The notes: generated by a model from the letters alone, not told the origin. Shown: positions 45,501-57,179, numbered from the stretch's first letter. The stretch: DNA of 64,000 bases from Sipunculus nudus (GCA_026874595.1 CM049313.1:45040659-45104658); one strand, 5' to 3'. A program made the numbers and translations.

Positions 45501-45924
45501 TATAACATGGGACCCATGGGTCACGGCGCTCAGCTGAAGTTTGAAATTTTTGCAAATGCAAAATATGCAAAATATTCTATTTAAATGTTTTTCATATATA
45601 CAAGCATATGAGAATCTAAGAGGAAAAGGGGCCCTCCTATTTGGTTATAGTAAAGTTCTAAATATATGATTGCAAAACTAATACTCTGACAAGACTGTCA
45701 TGAAGAAAACAGTAAAAGTTTTGAGATACTTTGATGCATATGAAAAATTTACAGATGCACAGGCAAGAGGACAGAATTGACTAATACCTTTATTTCACTT
45801 TCAAGGGAATAATGCATTTAAGTTTATATTTAAGCCTATTTTTTAGCATATCCACTTTTTCCATTAACAGTTTTTATGAGATTCATTTTTTTTTATTTAC
45901 AAATTTTATAAATTTGTAATAAAA

Positions 45925-47796
45925 CAAGGGACCCATGGGTCACTGTGCTCAGCTGAAGATGACCTTGAAGGTAAAAATCTAAAATATGGAGATAAAGTGT
46001 AAGAGCAGGAGGTAATAAAGGCCATGGTTGGTTTATATGATTGGTTTGTATTGATGAGCAAGAAATTGTTGCAAATAATATTTTGTGACCTGACCATGTG
46101 TTTCCTAATGTTGAAACTGAAGCATGTGAGCAGTTTGTGAACAAATGATCTGTACTATTACCATGATCATTAGTTGGCTTTTTGATTAACTGTTGACATT
46201 TCAGTAGTTTACACATTTTTTCAATTGAATCTATTTTTTTTTGTATAATATATATTATTAAATATATATAAATTTTATGAAATGTATACAGTTAAAATAT
46301 ATAACTAATTAACAACATAATACAGGGAATACAAAGCCTGATCTCAAATTCTGCTGAGGCAGGAAAATAATGAACAAATGTTTGTATTAGATCCTCATTT
46401 TTTTATCACATCATTTTTTTATTATAAGTTTATATTTCTATACATTTCCAATATGACATATATATCTGAATATAAAAGTTGATTCAAAATTCTAAATTGC
46501 ATCATCATAAATCTCAATCTTGTCAGATAACACCACATCATGCATACAAATGTTTATTTATTTTTTACCACAAAAATATATCTTTTAAATCTGCAAAACA
46601 ATAAATATCTAAAAATAATTTTTGCTTAGATTTCACAATTTTAAATTGTGTCTTTATTTATCCATAATGTGCTTCATATTTTATAAATTTAAGCATACTG
46701 ATGGGTTCAATTATATTTGTTAAATTTCATTTTAAAGAAAATTGATTTCTTTAAAAATGCTACATTAACAGAACATGACATCTTCTGGATTACACCTTGA
46801 GCTACTTTTTCAAGGAAAGTTTTTGTATATCGGAGTGGTAACAGCATTACAATTAAGGAGATACAGTGAAAACAATAACAATTACTGGATAACACTTGGT
46901 GGGTTGGGTTTGCGTGTGTGGGGGGGGGTGATTGAGGTGGTGATATGAGAATAACTGTACACCTGTCACAGCAGGGGATCTCCCCCAGTGACTGTAACAA
47001 ATCAGAAACCCTGGCATAGCTGACTTCTAGTGACCTGAGTTGGACCCTGCATCTGTAATCAAAGCAAATGACTACAATAGAGCCTCAAGAAAAAAATCAA
47101 TAACTAGCATAATTTTCAAGCTTTTATTTTGCAAATTTCAGATTTAAACAAATTAAATACTTATGTTTACATGCTGTGAAAATTAAATCAATGGTACTTA
47201 CAGGAAAAAAACGGCCATGGTCAAAGTTGGGCAAAATTTAAGGTACTGATTTTATTTTTATGCAAATAACTTAAAAAATTTACAAAATTCAGATCTAATT
47301 TTGGGTTAACAATTGAATCTTAATTATACATAGTTATATACTAAGGGAAAATAGACTCAAGTTTCAAAATTTTTCATGTTAAGTGAGTAAATATTTTTCC
47401 TGATTTTTTACAAAGTCCATTATGTTCGGGCCCATAACTTAAAGAATTTATACTTAACAGACTTATTTCTGGGATGTACATAAGAACTATATAGAGGAAT
47501 ATTTATGGTAAATATGAGGAAAAACAGATGAGTGGTTTTGATATTAGGCTGTCTTGAAGTGTAAAAATAGGTTTTTAATAAAAAATTGAGGTTTTTCCTT
47601 AATTTCTCAAAGGAACGAAGTCGCAAAGACCCAGTTTTTGGCTTGGTAGGAGATCTTGGGGACATCTAACATTATGCTGAATTTTGGATTCCTAGGTCTT
47701 ACGGTTTCAAAACGTGCCACATCTACGGACGGACAGACGGACGGACAATGGACCACGACTATAGCTCAGATGACTTATAGTCAGCTGAGCTAAAAA
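45925..47796 (-). mobile_element. Helitron-like family A copy (A5), inserted in A4
   Basis: Complete: CAAGGGACCCATGGGTCAC at the left, and at the right a GGACGGACAGACGGACGG tract, hairpin TAGCTCAGATGACTTATAGTC and CAGCTGAGCTAAAAA. The flanks (TTGTAATAAAA on the left, TCTGATAATATAAGTTAAAA on the right) are contiguous in A1 at about 25705-25730, so this copy inserted into its own relative. Confidence 0.78.
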
Positions 47797-48069
47797 TCTG
47801 ATAATATAAGTTAAAATATCAGAATTCTAAGTTGCAATCATTATTTATCCAGAGTGATGCTCATATCAGGTCATTAAATAAGCATACACATATATTTTAT
47901 TATTTTTAAATCACAAATGTTCAAACTGAATTTAAAAGAAAATAATGGCACAACATGGCATCATCAAGATTATTCCTTGAATCACTATTAAAAAGTTTTG
48001 TACATTGGAGTTTTTAGTACATGCTTAATTTTATTCACCGAAATAAAAGATTCAGTAAATCTGATAAAA

Positions 48070-49110
48070 CTAGAATATCAGCAGAAGCTGACAAAAGCCC
48101 TCAGCCAAAAGAACAGTGTTTAAAGGTGGTAACAGTAACAAGTACTAAATATCTGTTCTGACATTGATGTATATCTGTACATGTCTCAGTTATAAATTTA
48201 AAATGGAGAGGTATGTACCATGATTCATAACAATCCATCAAATGCTTCCTGAAAAATAAGCTTCTAAGTTTTATTCTATTATAAGCTCTGTGACCTTGAA
48301 AAGTAGGTCAAGGTCACCCATCTTCGAACTTGACCAAGATTTTGTCGATATACATCTTCACCAAAGAAATAAAATTCCTATTGTGAATCCTTTTAGAGAT
48401 ATCCCGCTCACAAGGACAAAGTTGATAAATCCAAGAAAAATTCATTAAAAATCAGAAATTGTAGGTAGCACCCCCAAACTTGTGCAGCAGTTACAGACCA
48501 TCAGTCCCTATGATCATAGTAAGTATTGTGAAATCCACCCTATGGTTCCTGAGAAATAAGCTTCAAAATGTTTTTTCTATAATCAGATCTAAAACGTAGA
48601 AAAATAGGTCAAGGTCACCCATCTTCAAACTTGACTGAGATTTTGTCAATATACATCTTCACCGAAAAAATAAAATTCCTACGGTGAATCCTTTTTGAGA
48701 TATCCCGCTCACAAGCCCAAAGTTGAAAAATCCGATAAAAATTCATTAAAAATCAGAAATTGTAGGTGGTGCCACCAAACTAGTGTAGCAGGTATAGACT
48801 ATAAGTCCCAATAATCTTAGTAAGTTTTGTGAAAATCCACCAAATGGTTCCTGAGTAATAAGCATCTAAGTGTTTTTCTATAATCAGCTCTAATATGTAG
48901 AAAAATTGGTCAAGGTCACCCATCTTCGAACTTGACCGAGATTTTGTCAATATACATCTTTACCGAGGAAATAAAATTCTGACGGTGAATCCTTTTCCAG
49001 ATATCCCGCTCACAAGGTAAAAGTTAACGGACGCCGGACGGACGGACAGACGGATGGACAGCTTGGGTGACGACAATAGCCCATCAGCCTAAGGGCTGAG
49101 GGCTAATAAA
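48070..49110 (-). mobile_element. Helitron-like family D element, inserted in A4
   Basis: The left edge is CTAGAATATCAGCAGAAGCT (hairpin TCAGC/GCTGA) with subterminal GCCCTCAGCC. Three ~260-bp monomers follow (each with 'GGTCAAGGTCACCCATCTTC', 'ATATACATCTTCACCG' and 'GATATCCCGCTCACAAG'), then a GGACGGACGGACAGACGG tract. The right edge is hairpin AGCCCATCAGCC..AAGGGCTGAGGGCT and TAATAAA. Its flanks are contiguous in A1 near 25970-25990. No protein is encoded. Confidence 0.78.
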
Positions 49111-49973
49111 ACCATCTTTTCAAATAAAGTATACACACTGTTAGTTGAATGAGGGACAAACAGCATCATATTTTTTACTGGAATTAATAGTCAATTTCAC
49201 ACCTGGTGACATTTTTACTCTTCTGAAGTAAAGAATTACTTATCTGATGAACATCCACACTTTCATATAGCAATACACCACCTCGTGGACACAATTATAT
49301 GTGCATTTTATTCATTGTAACCCTGGTGGTACAAATATGTACAATACAAAATCTAAAATGTAGCACAGCCTAGAATAAGAATGAATCAAATACAGAAAAT
49401 TTGTTTATGCACCAGCAGGGGGGGGGGGCAGAGGGGAAGCCTGCTAGTAGCTGAGCAAAGGCAAGCTGCCTGGAGAGGGTTACATAATACAAGTAAAGGC
49501 TGTACTACTAGGTGGGCCTGATGTAAACAACACTTGACATGGTGTATGAAAACTTGAATAAAAGCTTCTTTTTTTCAATCAATTCCTTTGAAATTTCAGA
49601 TTTTAAAAGATTAAATGCTTATGTATATATGCTGTGAAAATTAAATCAACAGTGCTTACAGGGGAAAAACGTGCCGTAGCCAAAGTTGGACAAAACTTAA
49701 GGTATTGATTTTTTATTTATGATAATAACTTAAAAAATTTGCAAAATTCAGATCTAATTTTGGGTTAATAATTGAATCTTGATTTAATAAAGTTTAACCC
49801 AGAAAAAAAAGCCTCCAGCTTCAGCAATTCTTATATTAAGTGAGTAAATATATTTCCTGACTTTTTAAAAAATTGTATTACATTTGGACCCATAACTTCA
49901 AAACAATACTCAATACTGACCTAATTTTTGGTATGTTAATAGAAAATGTATGGAAGAATATTAATACTAAATA

Positions 49974-51927
49974 CTAGATATTTCTTGGCACCGCAGGTGC
50001 CATAGTATCGCCAGACAATTAATCCCCCCCCCCTTTAAGAATAGGCCCCCCATCTTCAGCAACAATTAATATCAGACCACTCTCATAGAAAAGGTCATTC
50101 TCATAGAAAAGGTCATGATCCAAATTTCAATATACATCATCCCCTAACCCATGTCTATGTATATGCAAGAAATCTGTCCATTAGTTTTTGACTTATAATG
50201 CTCACAGTACTGATAAATGGCAATGATGGGGTATTAAACGGCACAAAACAAGTAAAAGAATAACAGGTGGCGCCACCTGTTTCCGGTACATGACAATACT
50301 TTCCAAGATCTTCGAACATGTTGATTTTTGGACCAATGCATGCATCCCTTATTGAGATATTAATGATTTTGTGTAATTTTCACCATATATGGCAATATTC
50401 AAGGTCAAGGCCACTCTAATAGGAAAGGTCATGACCCCAATTTATATATACATTATCCCATAACCCATGTCTATGTATTTGCATAATATGAAAGAAATCT
50501 GTCCATTAGTTTTTGACTTATAATGCTCACAGGTTATAAATGTACTGTTAAGTGGCAATGATGGGGTATTAAAGGGCACGAAAACAAGTAAAAGAATAAC
50601 AGGTGGCACCACCTGTTTCCCGTACATGACAACACTATCCAAGATCTTCGTTCAAGTTGATTTTTGGACCAATCAATGCATCCCTTATTGAGAAATTAAT
50701 GATTTTGTGTGATTTTCACCATATATGGCAATATTCAAGGTCAAGGCCACTCATTGGAAAGGTCATGACCCCTATTCAAATAAACATTATCCTATAACCC
50801 ATATCCATTTATATGCATAATATGAAAGAAATTTGTCCATTAGTTTTTGACTTATAATGCTCACAGTACTGATACATGGCAATGATGGGGTATTAAACGG
50901 CACAAAACAAGTAAAAGAATAACAGGTGGCGCCACCTGTTTCCGGTACATGACAATACTTTCCAAGATCTTCGAACATGTTGATTTTTGGACCAATGCAT
51001 GCATCCCTTATTGAGATATTAATGATTTTGTGTAATTTTTCACCATATATGGCAATATTCAAGGTCAAGGCCACTCTAATAGGAAAGGTCATGACCCCAA
51101 TTTATATATACATCATCCCATAACCCATGTCTATGTATATGCATAATATGAAAGAAATCTGTCCATTAGTTTTTGACTTATAATGCTCACAGGTTATAAA
51201 TGTACTGTTAAGTGGCAATGATGGGGTATTAAACGGCACGAAAACAAGTAAAAGAATAACAGTTGGCGCCACCTGTTTCCGGTACATGACATTACTATCC
51301 AAGATCTTCGGTCAAGTTGATTTTTGGACCAATGCATGCAACCCCTATTGAGAAATTAATGATTTTGTGTGATTTTCACCATATATGGCAATATTCAAGG
51401 TCAAGGCCACTCTCATAAGAAAGGTCATGACCCCAATTTAAATAAACATCATCCCGTAACCCATATCTATGTAATGCATAATATGAAAGAAATCTGTCCA
51501 TTAGTTTTTGACTTATAATGCTCACAGTACTGTCAAGTAGCAATTTTGGGGATATTAAACGGCATGAAAACAAGTAAAGAATAATAGGTGGCGCCACCAG
51601 TTTCTGGAACATGACAACCCTATCCATGATCTTCGATCAACTTGATTTTGGGATCAATCCATGCAAGTTTTCTTGAGATATTTAAGAATTTGTGTGATTT
51701 TCCCCAAAATTGAACCTATTCAAGGTCAAGGTCACTCTCCTAGTTGAGGTCATGACCTCATTTTAAATAAGTGTCGTCCTCTCACCCATATCTATACATA
51801 TACCAAGTTTGGTAAAGATCCGTGAAATATTTTTTGAGTTATTGTGTCCAAAAGAAATCTCGGCGGCGGCGGCGGCGCGACCGTGCCTAAACCATAGTAT
51901 CTCCAGACTATGTCTGGCGATACAATA
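49974..51927 (-). mobile_element. Helitron-like family B element (B4), inserted in A4
   Basis: The left edge is CTAGATATTTCTTGGCACCG, CAGGTGCC (CTAG terminus, hairpin). A C tract and five ~330-bp monomers follow, with GGTGGCGCCACC or one-mismatch forms near 50267, 50602, 50925, 51265 and 51587. A GGCGGCGGCGGCGGCGCG tract precedes the right hairpin GTATCTCCAGAC..GTCTGGCGATAC. Family A sequence resumes directly after (CAATAACAGTCCAGTGG). The apparent - strand frames repeating KSKTNGQISFI are monomer artefacts. Confidence 0.8.
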
Positions 51928-52221
51928 ATCAATAACAGTCCAGTGGTTTTGTTATTAGGTAGCCTTGAAGTGTAACAATGGCTATTTATGGAAAAATTGA
52001 GGGTATTCCTTAATATTTTGAAGGAACAAAGTCCTAGTGACCCAATTTTAGATATGATAGGAGATTTTGGAAACATCTAACTGTATGCAAAATTTTGGAT
52101 TCATAGGATAACAGGTTCAAAACGTGCCCTGTTAATGGACGGACGGACGGCCGGACAGACGGTCGATGAACAAAGGACCACGACTATAGCTCAGATGACT
52201 TAAAGTCAGCTGAGCTAAAAA

Positions 52222-53222
52222 TGGTAAGGTGGGTAGAGCCACCTGTCAGCTTTACGAGAAGCTCAACAAGATGGATGTACATGCCAAATTTCAGACCAAT
52301 ACATTGAACCACTCCTGAGATATGAGCCATTTCACCCAAAGCAATGGATTGGTTTCAAACAGAAAATACAGTTCAAACAATAACAATTATTGCATTATAT
52401 AGGGAGGGGTGGTGATATGAGAAATTGAGAATAAAAGCACAATTGTGACAGCAGGAGTGCTCAACCAGTGATACATAATTAATCAGGTATAAAGCAGATG
52501 TATTGAATGACCTCCAATGACCAGAAGTTGACTGCCTGGATTGGAGCTTGACAATGCAAGTTAATACATTGGAACCTATAATAACTAGTCTAATTATTGA
52601 ACTTTTATTTTAAAATTTCAGATCTTAACAGATTAAATCACTATCACTTATGTGAGTAAATATCTTTCCTGATTATTTACAAAGTGCATATATATATATA
52701 TGTGGTTTTGGGAGATTTCAGCCGCCAAATATATCGACCGCTGGCTGCAGATTAACAATGTCAGCAGCCAGCCCAGCATCAAGGACAGATCTCATGCATA
52801 CTTGAATAATACAATAATAAAGATGATGGAGTGAATATAGGACATACAATGACTACATTTATTTCAGATATAAAGGTTACAAAGAATATGATTATCTGTT
52901 TGTTTACTAAATTTTGTAAAACCAGGGGATATCAGTGACAGTGTAAATGTATACAAACAAAAGCCATGTGCCAACCAGTTTAAACACGTGTTAGGTAACT
53001 GGTGGTGATCCTGGGGTATGGATCCAACTTGAAATGCCTCGCCTCATTTCAGCCAAGAGGTACAAGTGGTCCCAGTCCATGTGGTCCACCATGTTTGTAT
53101 ACAGTTGTTGCCTTGAAGCCATTGAACTAGCATCTTGTGTGCACAAGAAATTGCAGGGTCCTATCATTTCCTCAATAGATCTTGACCCTGAGTAGAGGTT
53201 GAGTCTAAGCCCAGCAGTGGCT
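52222..53222. other. HSCB intron segment between family A4 and the hAT-like element
   Basis: Contains a truncated GGTGG..GCCACCTG monomer (about 52230-52340) and an unclassified stretch with 'GCCGCCAAATATATCGACCG' near 52725. No coding exon is seen. Confidence 0.45.
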
Positions 53223-54734
53223 CAGGGTTGGCAAGTTTTAGGCATGAAGGTTTTAACCATAGGTTATAACCTGGTTAAAACCGCCCCGCCTAAAACAGGT
53301 TTTAGGCACCAAAAGTGCCCAAAACCTATATTTGTTTACATTTTTTACTTAAAGATCTGTAAAACTACCATACTGGCTGGGGTGAAGCAGTCACAAGGCT
53401 TTGCTGGGCTTCTGGAAGCTATCAAGTATTAGAAATGCATGATTTCCTGTTGGCTGGTACCATGCAGTCTTCAAAGAGCCTGTATAGGTGTCTGAACATG
53501 AGACCATGTTTGTGTGGCACATAGTTTTATTGGCCAAGGTAATGACATTATCAGGACCTTTTGGGTTTCCTGATGAGTGCCCAGCTACCTTGAATGATGT
53601 AATACAGCCTCCAGTTTGCCCTTGTAAGACAGGGTATCACTATCAGAGGGGAGGACTACTTGATTAGACAAGTTAATTACAATTTATCAGGGTGATGGGG
53701 TCATAAGACCCAATGGTCATAAGTCCTACTACTGTGTCCTAGTAGATGTTCATGTCAACTTTCATACATGACTAGGAGGATGCAATCAAAGCCCTTGCCC
53801 TGAAGACTGTTCTTGAGGAAACATTTACTGAGTGATGCAGTCAGTGCCCCTCAGGCCTTCAGGTTTAACACAGCCCCTGAGTAATTATGAATATTCTGTG
53901 GTTTGCAACATATTCATTGCAAAATATTTTCACATTTTCAGTTTTATACTAATTATAGTGTAATGAGGGTTCCATTTTTACAATTTCATCATACAATTAA
54001 CAGAGTATATCCATCATTATATAGAAGATAAGTATGTGCACAAAATCTTAAAATTTGACAAGGGATGACCTAGCTAAGGGAATAAACAAATAGTGGAAAT
54101 TCTTGTTCATTATCAGATATTATCATATTTTTAGTTTTATGGCTAGCATAAAAGATATGTAATAATTTATAAATTCAATCCAATGCTTTTTGCCATTGAA
54201 GCTACAGGCATACAAAATAAACATGTTATGTTAGTGAAGCTACAGTATAAAGAACTATTCATCAGTGTAAATGGAACAACATTTTAAATCCAGGAAAACT
54301 TCTTTTCCATTTATCACAAAATTTAATCCCTTGTGATCAAAAAGCCAATAAAAATATCTGGTTATAAGCTTAAAGTAAGAGCATTTTTTTATAAATTGGC
54401 AGTAATGGAGGTAGGAGAGTCGGAGAACTGTGTTCATAAGGAAATCCTGAAGTAGTGTTGAATTCATTTGTTGCTTTTTTTGTGTCATGGTTTAATTTGT
54501 TTAGTTTGAATAAAATGATCCTCAATTATAATTTGTTGAGCATATTTCTTTAATGCATTTAGATGTTTAACAATAAAACATAGTTAAACTAAAAGTCATA
54601 GGTAAGGGTAAATAAGGTTTTAGGCAGTTAAAGGCAGTTTTAGGCAGGTTATAACCTATTTTAGGCAGTTAAAGGCATGTTTTAGGCTCTGCCCTGCCGA
54701 AAACAGGTTTTGGGCAGCCTAAAACCCAACCCTG
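53223..54734. mobile_element. hAT-like non-autonomous DNA transposon
   Basis: The ends CAGGGTTGGCAAGTTTTAGGC and GCCTAAAACCCAACCCTG are inverted repeats. They are flanked by an exact 8-bp duplication, CAGTGGCT (53215-53222 and 54735-54742). CAGGGTTGGCAAGTTTT-type ends with 8-bp duplications are classic for hAT elements. Subterminal arrays of 'TTTTAGGCA' and 'GGTTATAACC' lie at both ends. No transposase frame is preserved in the 1.5-kb interior. Confidence 0.88.
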
Positions 54735-54742
54735 CAGTGGCT

Positions 54743-55370
54743 TTTGCGGGGTTGCGGCCGAAATTTCAGTTGCTGGGCCCTAGCCGCTGACATGGTCAGT
54801 TTACACCTTTGGCAGCAAAAATCTCCCTACACCATTATGTTTAAGCTCTAGACCAAGTTGTGGTTATGTAGTTAGTTAGGGATCATAACTTTAAGAAATA
54901 ATATAATATTGACCAAATTCCGGCATGAACATAAAAAATATACAAGAGGAATATTTATGCTAAATATGACCAAAACAGACAAGTGGTTTTGATATTAGGG
55001 CAGTCATGAAGTGTAACAGTATGTTTTCAATGGAAAATTGAGGTTCACCAGTTTCCATATGTGTCCTGTTAATGAACGTCTGGTGGACAGACTATGGACA
55101 AAAGACAATATCAGTACAGCTCAGATGACTTACAGTCTGTTGAGAAAATAACCCTACAACCCTAGTTTGGGCTCATAACTTTAAGAAATTATATAACACT
55201 GACCAAATTCTAGCATGTACACAGGAAATATATAGATGAATATTTATGCTAAATATGATCAAAAACAAATAAGTGGTTTTGTCATTAGCCAGTCATGAAG
55301 TGTAACAATTTTTTTAATGGAAAATTGAGGTTCAACAGTTTCAAAATGTGTCCTGTTAATGAACATCTGG
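54743..55370. repeat. Diverged family A fragments in tandem
   Basis: Two successive copies of family A end text ('GGGATCATAACTTTAAGAAA', 'ATATTTATGCTAAATATGA', 'AAGTGGTTTTG', 'TGAAGTGTAACA', 'CCTGTTAATGAAC') near 54880-55140 and 55170-55370. The hairpins are decayed. Confidence 0.5.
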
Positions 55371-55528
55371 GGTGTGTTGCAATAAGGTGACTTAAGTCAT
55401 GTAGGTGACTTAAGCCTAGGGGCATCTGTGTGTCACCATGGTAACCATTATGACGTCACAATTGTAATCATGGTATTTAGGCCCCAAACTGGGCTTAAGT
55501 CCAGTAAAATGTTATTGCAACAGGCCCC
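55371..55528. mobile_element. Short MITE, Harbinger-like ends
   Basis: Starts GGTGTGTTGCAATAA and ends TTATTGCAACAGGCCCC, an imperfect 15-17-bp inverted repeat around ~158 bp. TGG flanks both sides (55368-55370, 55529-55531). The tandem relative at about 55074-55090 reads GAACGTCTGGTGGAC without it. GGG..TGTTGCA ends with 3-bp duplications fit PIF/Harbinger, though the usual target is TWA. Confidence 0.65.
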
Positions 55529-55987
55529 TGGTGGACGGACGATGGACAAAAGACCATATCAGTATAGCTCAGATGATTTACAATCAGTTGAGATAATAAC
55601 CCTACTAGACCAAGTTGTGGCTCTGTTGTGAACACAGATGTAAGTGCATGCAGGTGACAGACAATACAACTATTTTTAGTACATTTAGCCTGCTGTTAAG
55701 CCCCGGATGATTGGCTGGTGATTGTTTCAGGATAGACGTGTGCACTGCATGTGTTACATTGTCACTACGAACTTATTGGCGCACCCAGCTGAAATGTGAT
55801 ACATGCACCTGGATTGCTGAAACAACCCAGTGTGTAACCCTGGTATTAATGCTGCAGAGGCTGCCTGTAGCCATTGGTCTTGTGTAGCCAGTGGTCCAGT
55901 TACACAGACAATCAAACCATGTACCAGTGATGATGTAACACATGCATGCACACTGCTGCTTGAAACAATTGCACAAGGGCACTGGGT

Positions 55988-56343
55988 CATTCACTACGCT
56001 TCAGCCTTTTGAAATTAGTTCGGCAAAGTCAAAACTAATGGCCTCATTCACACCTCCTGGGAGGTGGGGGGGGGGGGGGTCTTCCGGGGCTGGCCTCAAA
56101 CATGGAACGGAACATGAAACGTGGAACAGGAGCCTAATTTACAGCTTGGAACGGAACAAAGATATAACAAGTGTCATGACATGATTTATAGTAATAAACG
56201 TATTTCAAAATAAGCCATTTGTTTTTTTTTTATTTAGCCTCTATTCTGCATTCTGTGTTTTAGGCCAGCCCCAGAAGACCCCCAACGAGGTGTGAGTGAG
56301 GCCTTTTGTTTTGACTTTGCTGAAGGCCAAAGCGTAGTGAATG
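55988..56343. mobile_element. Foldback element with ~100-bp inverted arms
   Basis: The left arm from CATTCACTACGCTTCAGCC through GGCAAAGTCAAAAC, CTCATTCACACCTCC to GTCTTCCGGGGCTGGCCT (about 55988-56098) is complementary to the right arm (about 56262-56343). The arms flank ~160 bp of 'GGAACGGAACA' repeats and a poly-T. A G tract interrupts the left arm. It lies about 150 bases inside the HSCB intron from the donor site. The class is not identified. Confidence 0.68.
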
Positions 56344-56492
56344 GCACTGGGATAGGCACCCAACATCACTAAGATTTAGCCTACTCCTGTCCCCTAGATA
56401 AATGAAGGCAGGGATCTGTGGCTCTGTGTTTACAACAGGGCCACAACTGGATCTAATAACCTTCCACAAACCAAATAAAATTACACACTTGC

Positions 56493-57179
56493 CTTTGACT
56501 TCTGAGAAAATTTGTCAGGATGTAATTTCCACTGAAGGCTCTTAAACATTTGTGCCAACTTCTCTGTCTTAATGTCAAATTTCTGCTCTTGTCCCAGAAT
56601 TTCAAAATATGTGTGGTTTGCGTCCGGGGGCTGGATGACACCGCAATGACAGAAAAAACGCTCTGTACTGTAATCGATTTCGGTTTTGCATTTCCAGCAC
56701 TGAAGTTTATCTTCAGCTGTTGTGCAAACTTCCCTCGTTTCAGGCTGATGTACTCTGCCGCACAGGTTAGCCTTCACTGCTGACCAATGAGTATAAAACC
56801 TTGCAGTTGCAGGACTGCGTAATGGGTTATAAGATACTAGATATTGAGACCTATTGCCAAGGATATCATTTAAATTCACTACTGGCCTGGTTGAATAGTT
56901 TCTCCTGATAGGACAGGGACCTTTAAGATAAGATAAATGTGTGTCCTGACCACCACCGACTCGTGCTGCTTGCAGGGAGTGAGTCAAGGGGTGGATTCCC
57001 ACTGCCAGAGTGTTATCAGGTTCTTTACCCTGCGGCAAGGGGACCGCTGCATAGAATTCATGTTTGATCACATTTCTCATGAAGTGACAGATTCTGTATT
57101 TCATCGTGGGGTAGTTGCGATGGCAAACCATGGAGCTTGAAACGGGCAAAATCGTCTGCTTGCACAAGGGCGCTGCCAT
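56493..57179 (-). CDS. HSCB: HSCB iron-sulfur co-chaperone, exon 1 (leader, zinc-binding domain, J domain)
   Basis: HSCB is the mitochondrial J-protein that recruits the HSPA9 chaperone to ISCU and transfers nascent Fe-S clusters. The start is ATG 57179-57177 (MAAPLCKQTILPVSSSMV); residues 1-~130 are Arg/Lys-rich and low in acidic residues, fitting a mitochondrial leader but ~100 residues longer than in human. C161-W-K-C164 and FFC177-H-C179 form the four-cysteine domain; the second pair is CxC where human has CxxC. VIQPPDANHTYFEIL opens the J domain, and FKSLQWKLHPDKFSQKSK carries the catalytic HPD (220-222). The exon ends in phase 0 at a GC donor. The frame is open for 229 codons, so the long N-terminus is probably genuine, although a downstream Met start cannot be excluded. 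Confidence 0.95.

Larger units (their letters stand above)
45506..52221 (-). mobile_element. Helitron-like family A copy (A4), host of three nested elements
   Basis: The left edge is near 45506 (GGGACCCATGGGTCACGG, GCTCAGCTGAAG) and the right edge is hairpin TAGCTCAGATGACTTAAAGTC, CAGCTGAGCTAAAAA ending 52221, preceded by GGACGGACGGACGGCCGGAC-like repeats. Its interior is collinear with A1 (23533-26493), resuming after each inserted element at 47797, 49111 and 51928. Subtracting the inserts leaves about 1.85 kb. No protein is encoded. Confidence 0.72.
40092..56492 (-). other. HSCB: 16.4-kb GC-AG intron of HSCB, filled with transposons
   Basis: The donor reads AAG|GCAAGT (56495 down to 56487) and the acceptor CAG ends at 40092. 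The nearest GT (4 bases on) would break the frame, while the GC site joins FSQKSK to EEQTYSELQ in phase 0 exactly as human FSQRSQ joins TEKDFSEKH. The intron contains family A, B and D Helitron-like elements, a pogo-like element, a hAT-like element, MITEs and foldbacks, listed separately. Confidence 0.85.

Noticed and set aside
56487-56492. GT donor four bases downstream of the HSCB GC site
   Set aside because: Using it would shift the frame relative to the phase-0 acceptor at 40092, whereas the GC donor preserves the family alignment.
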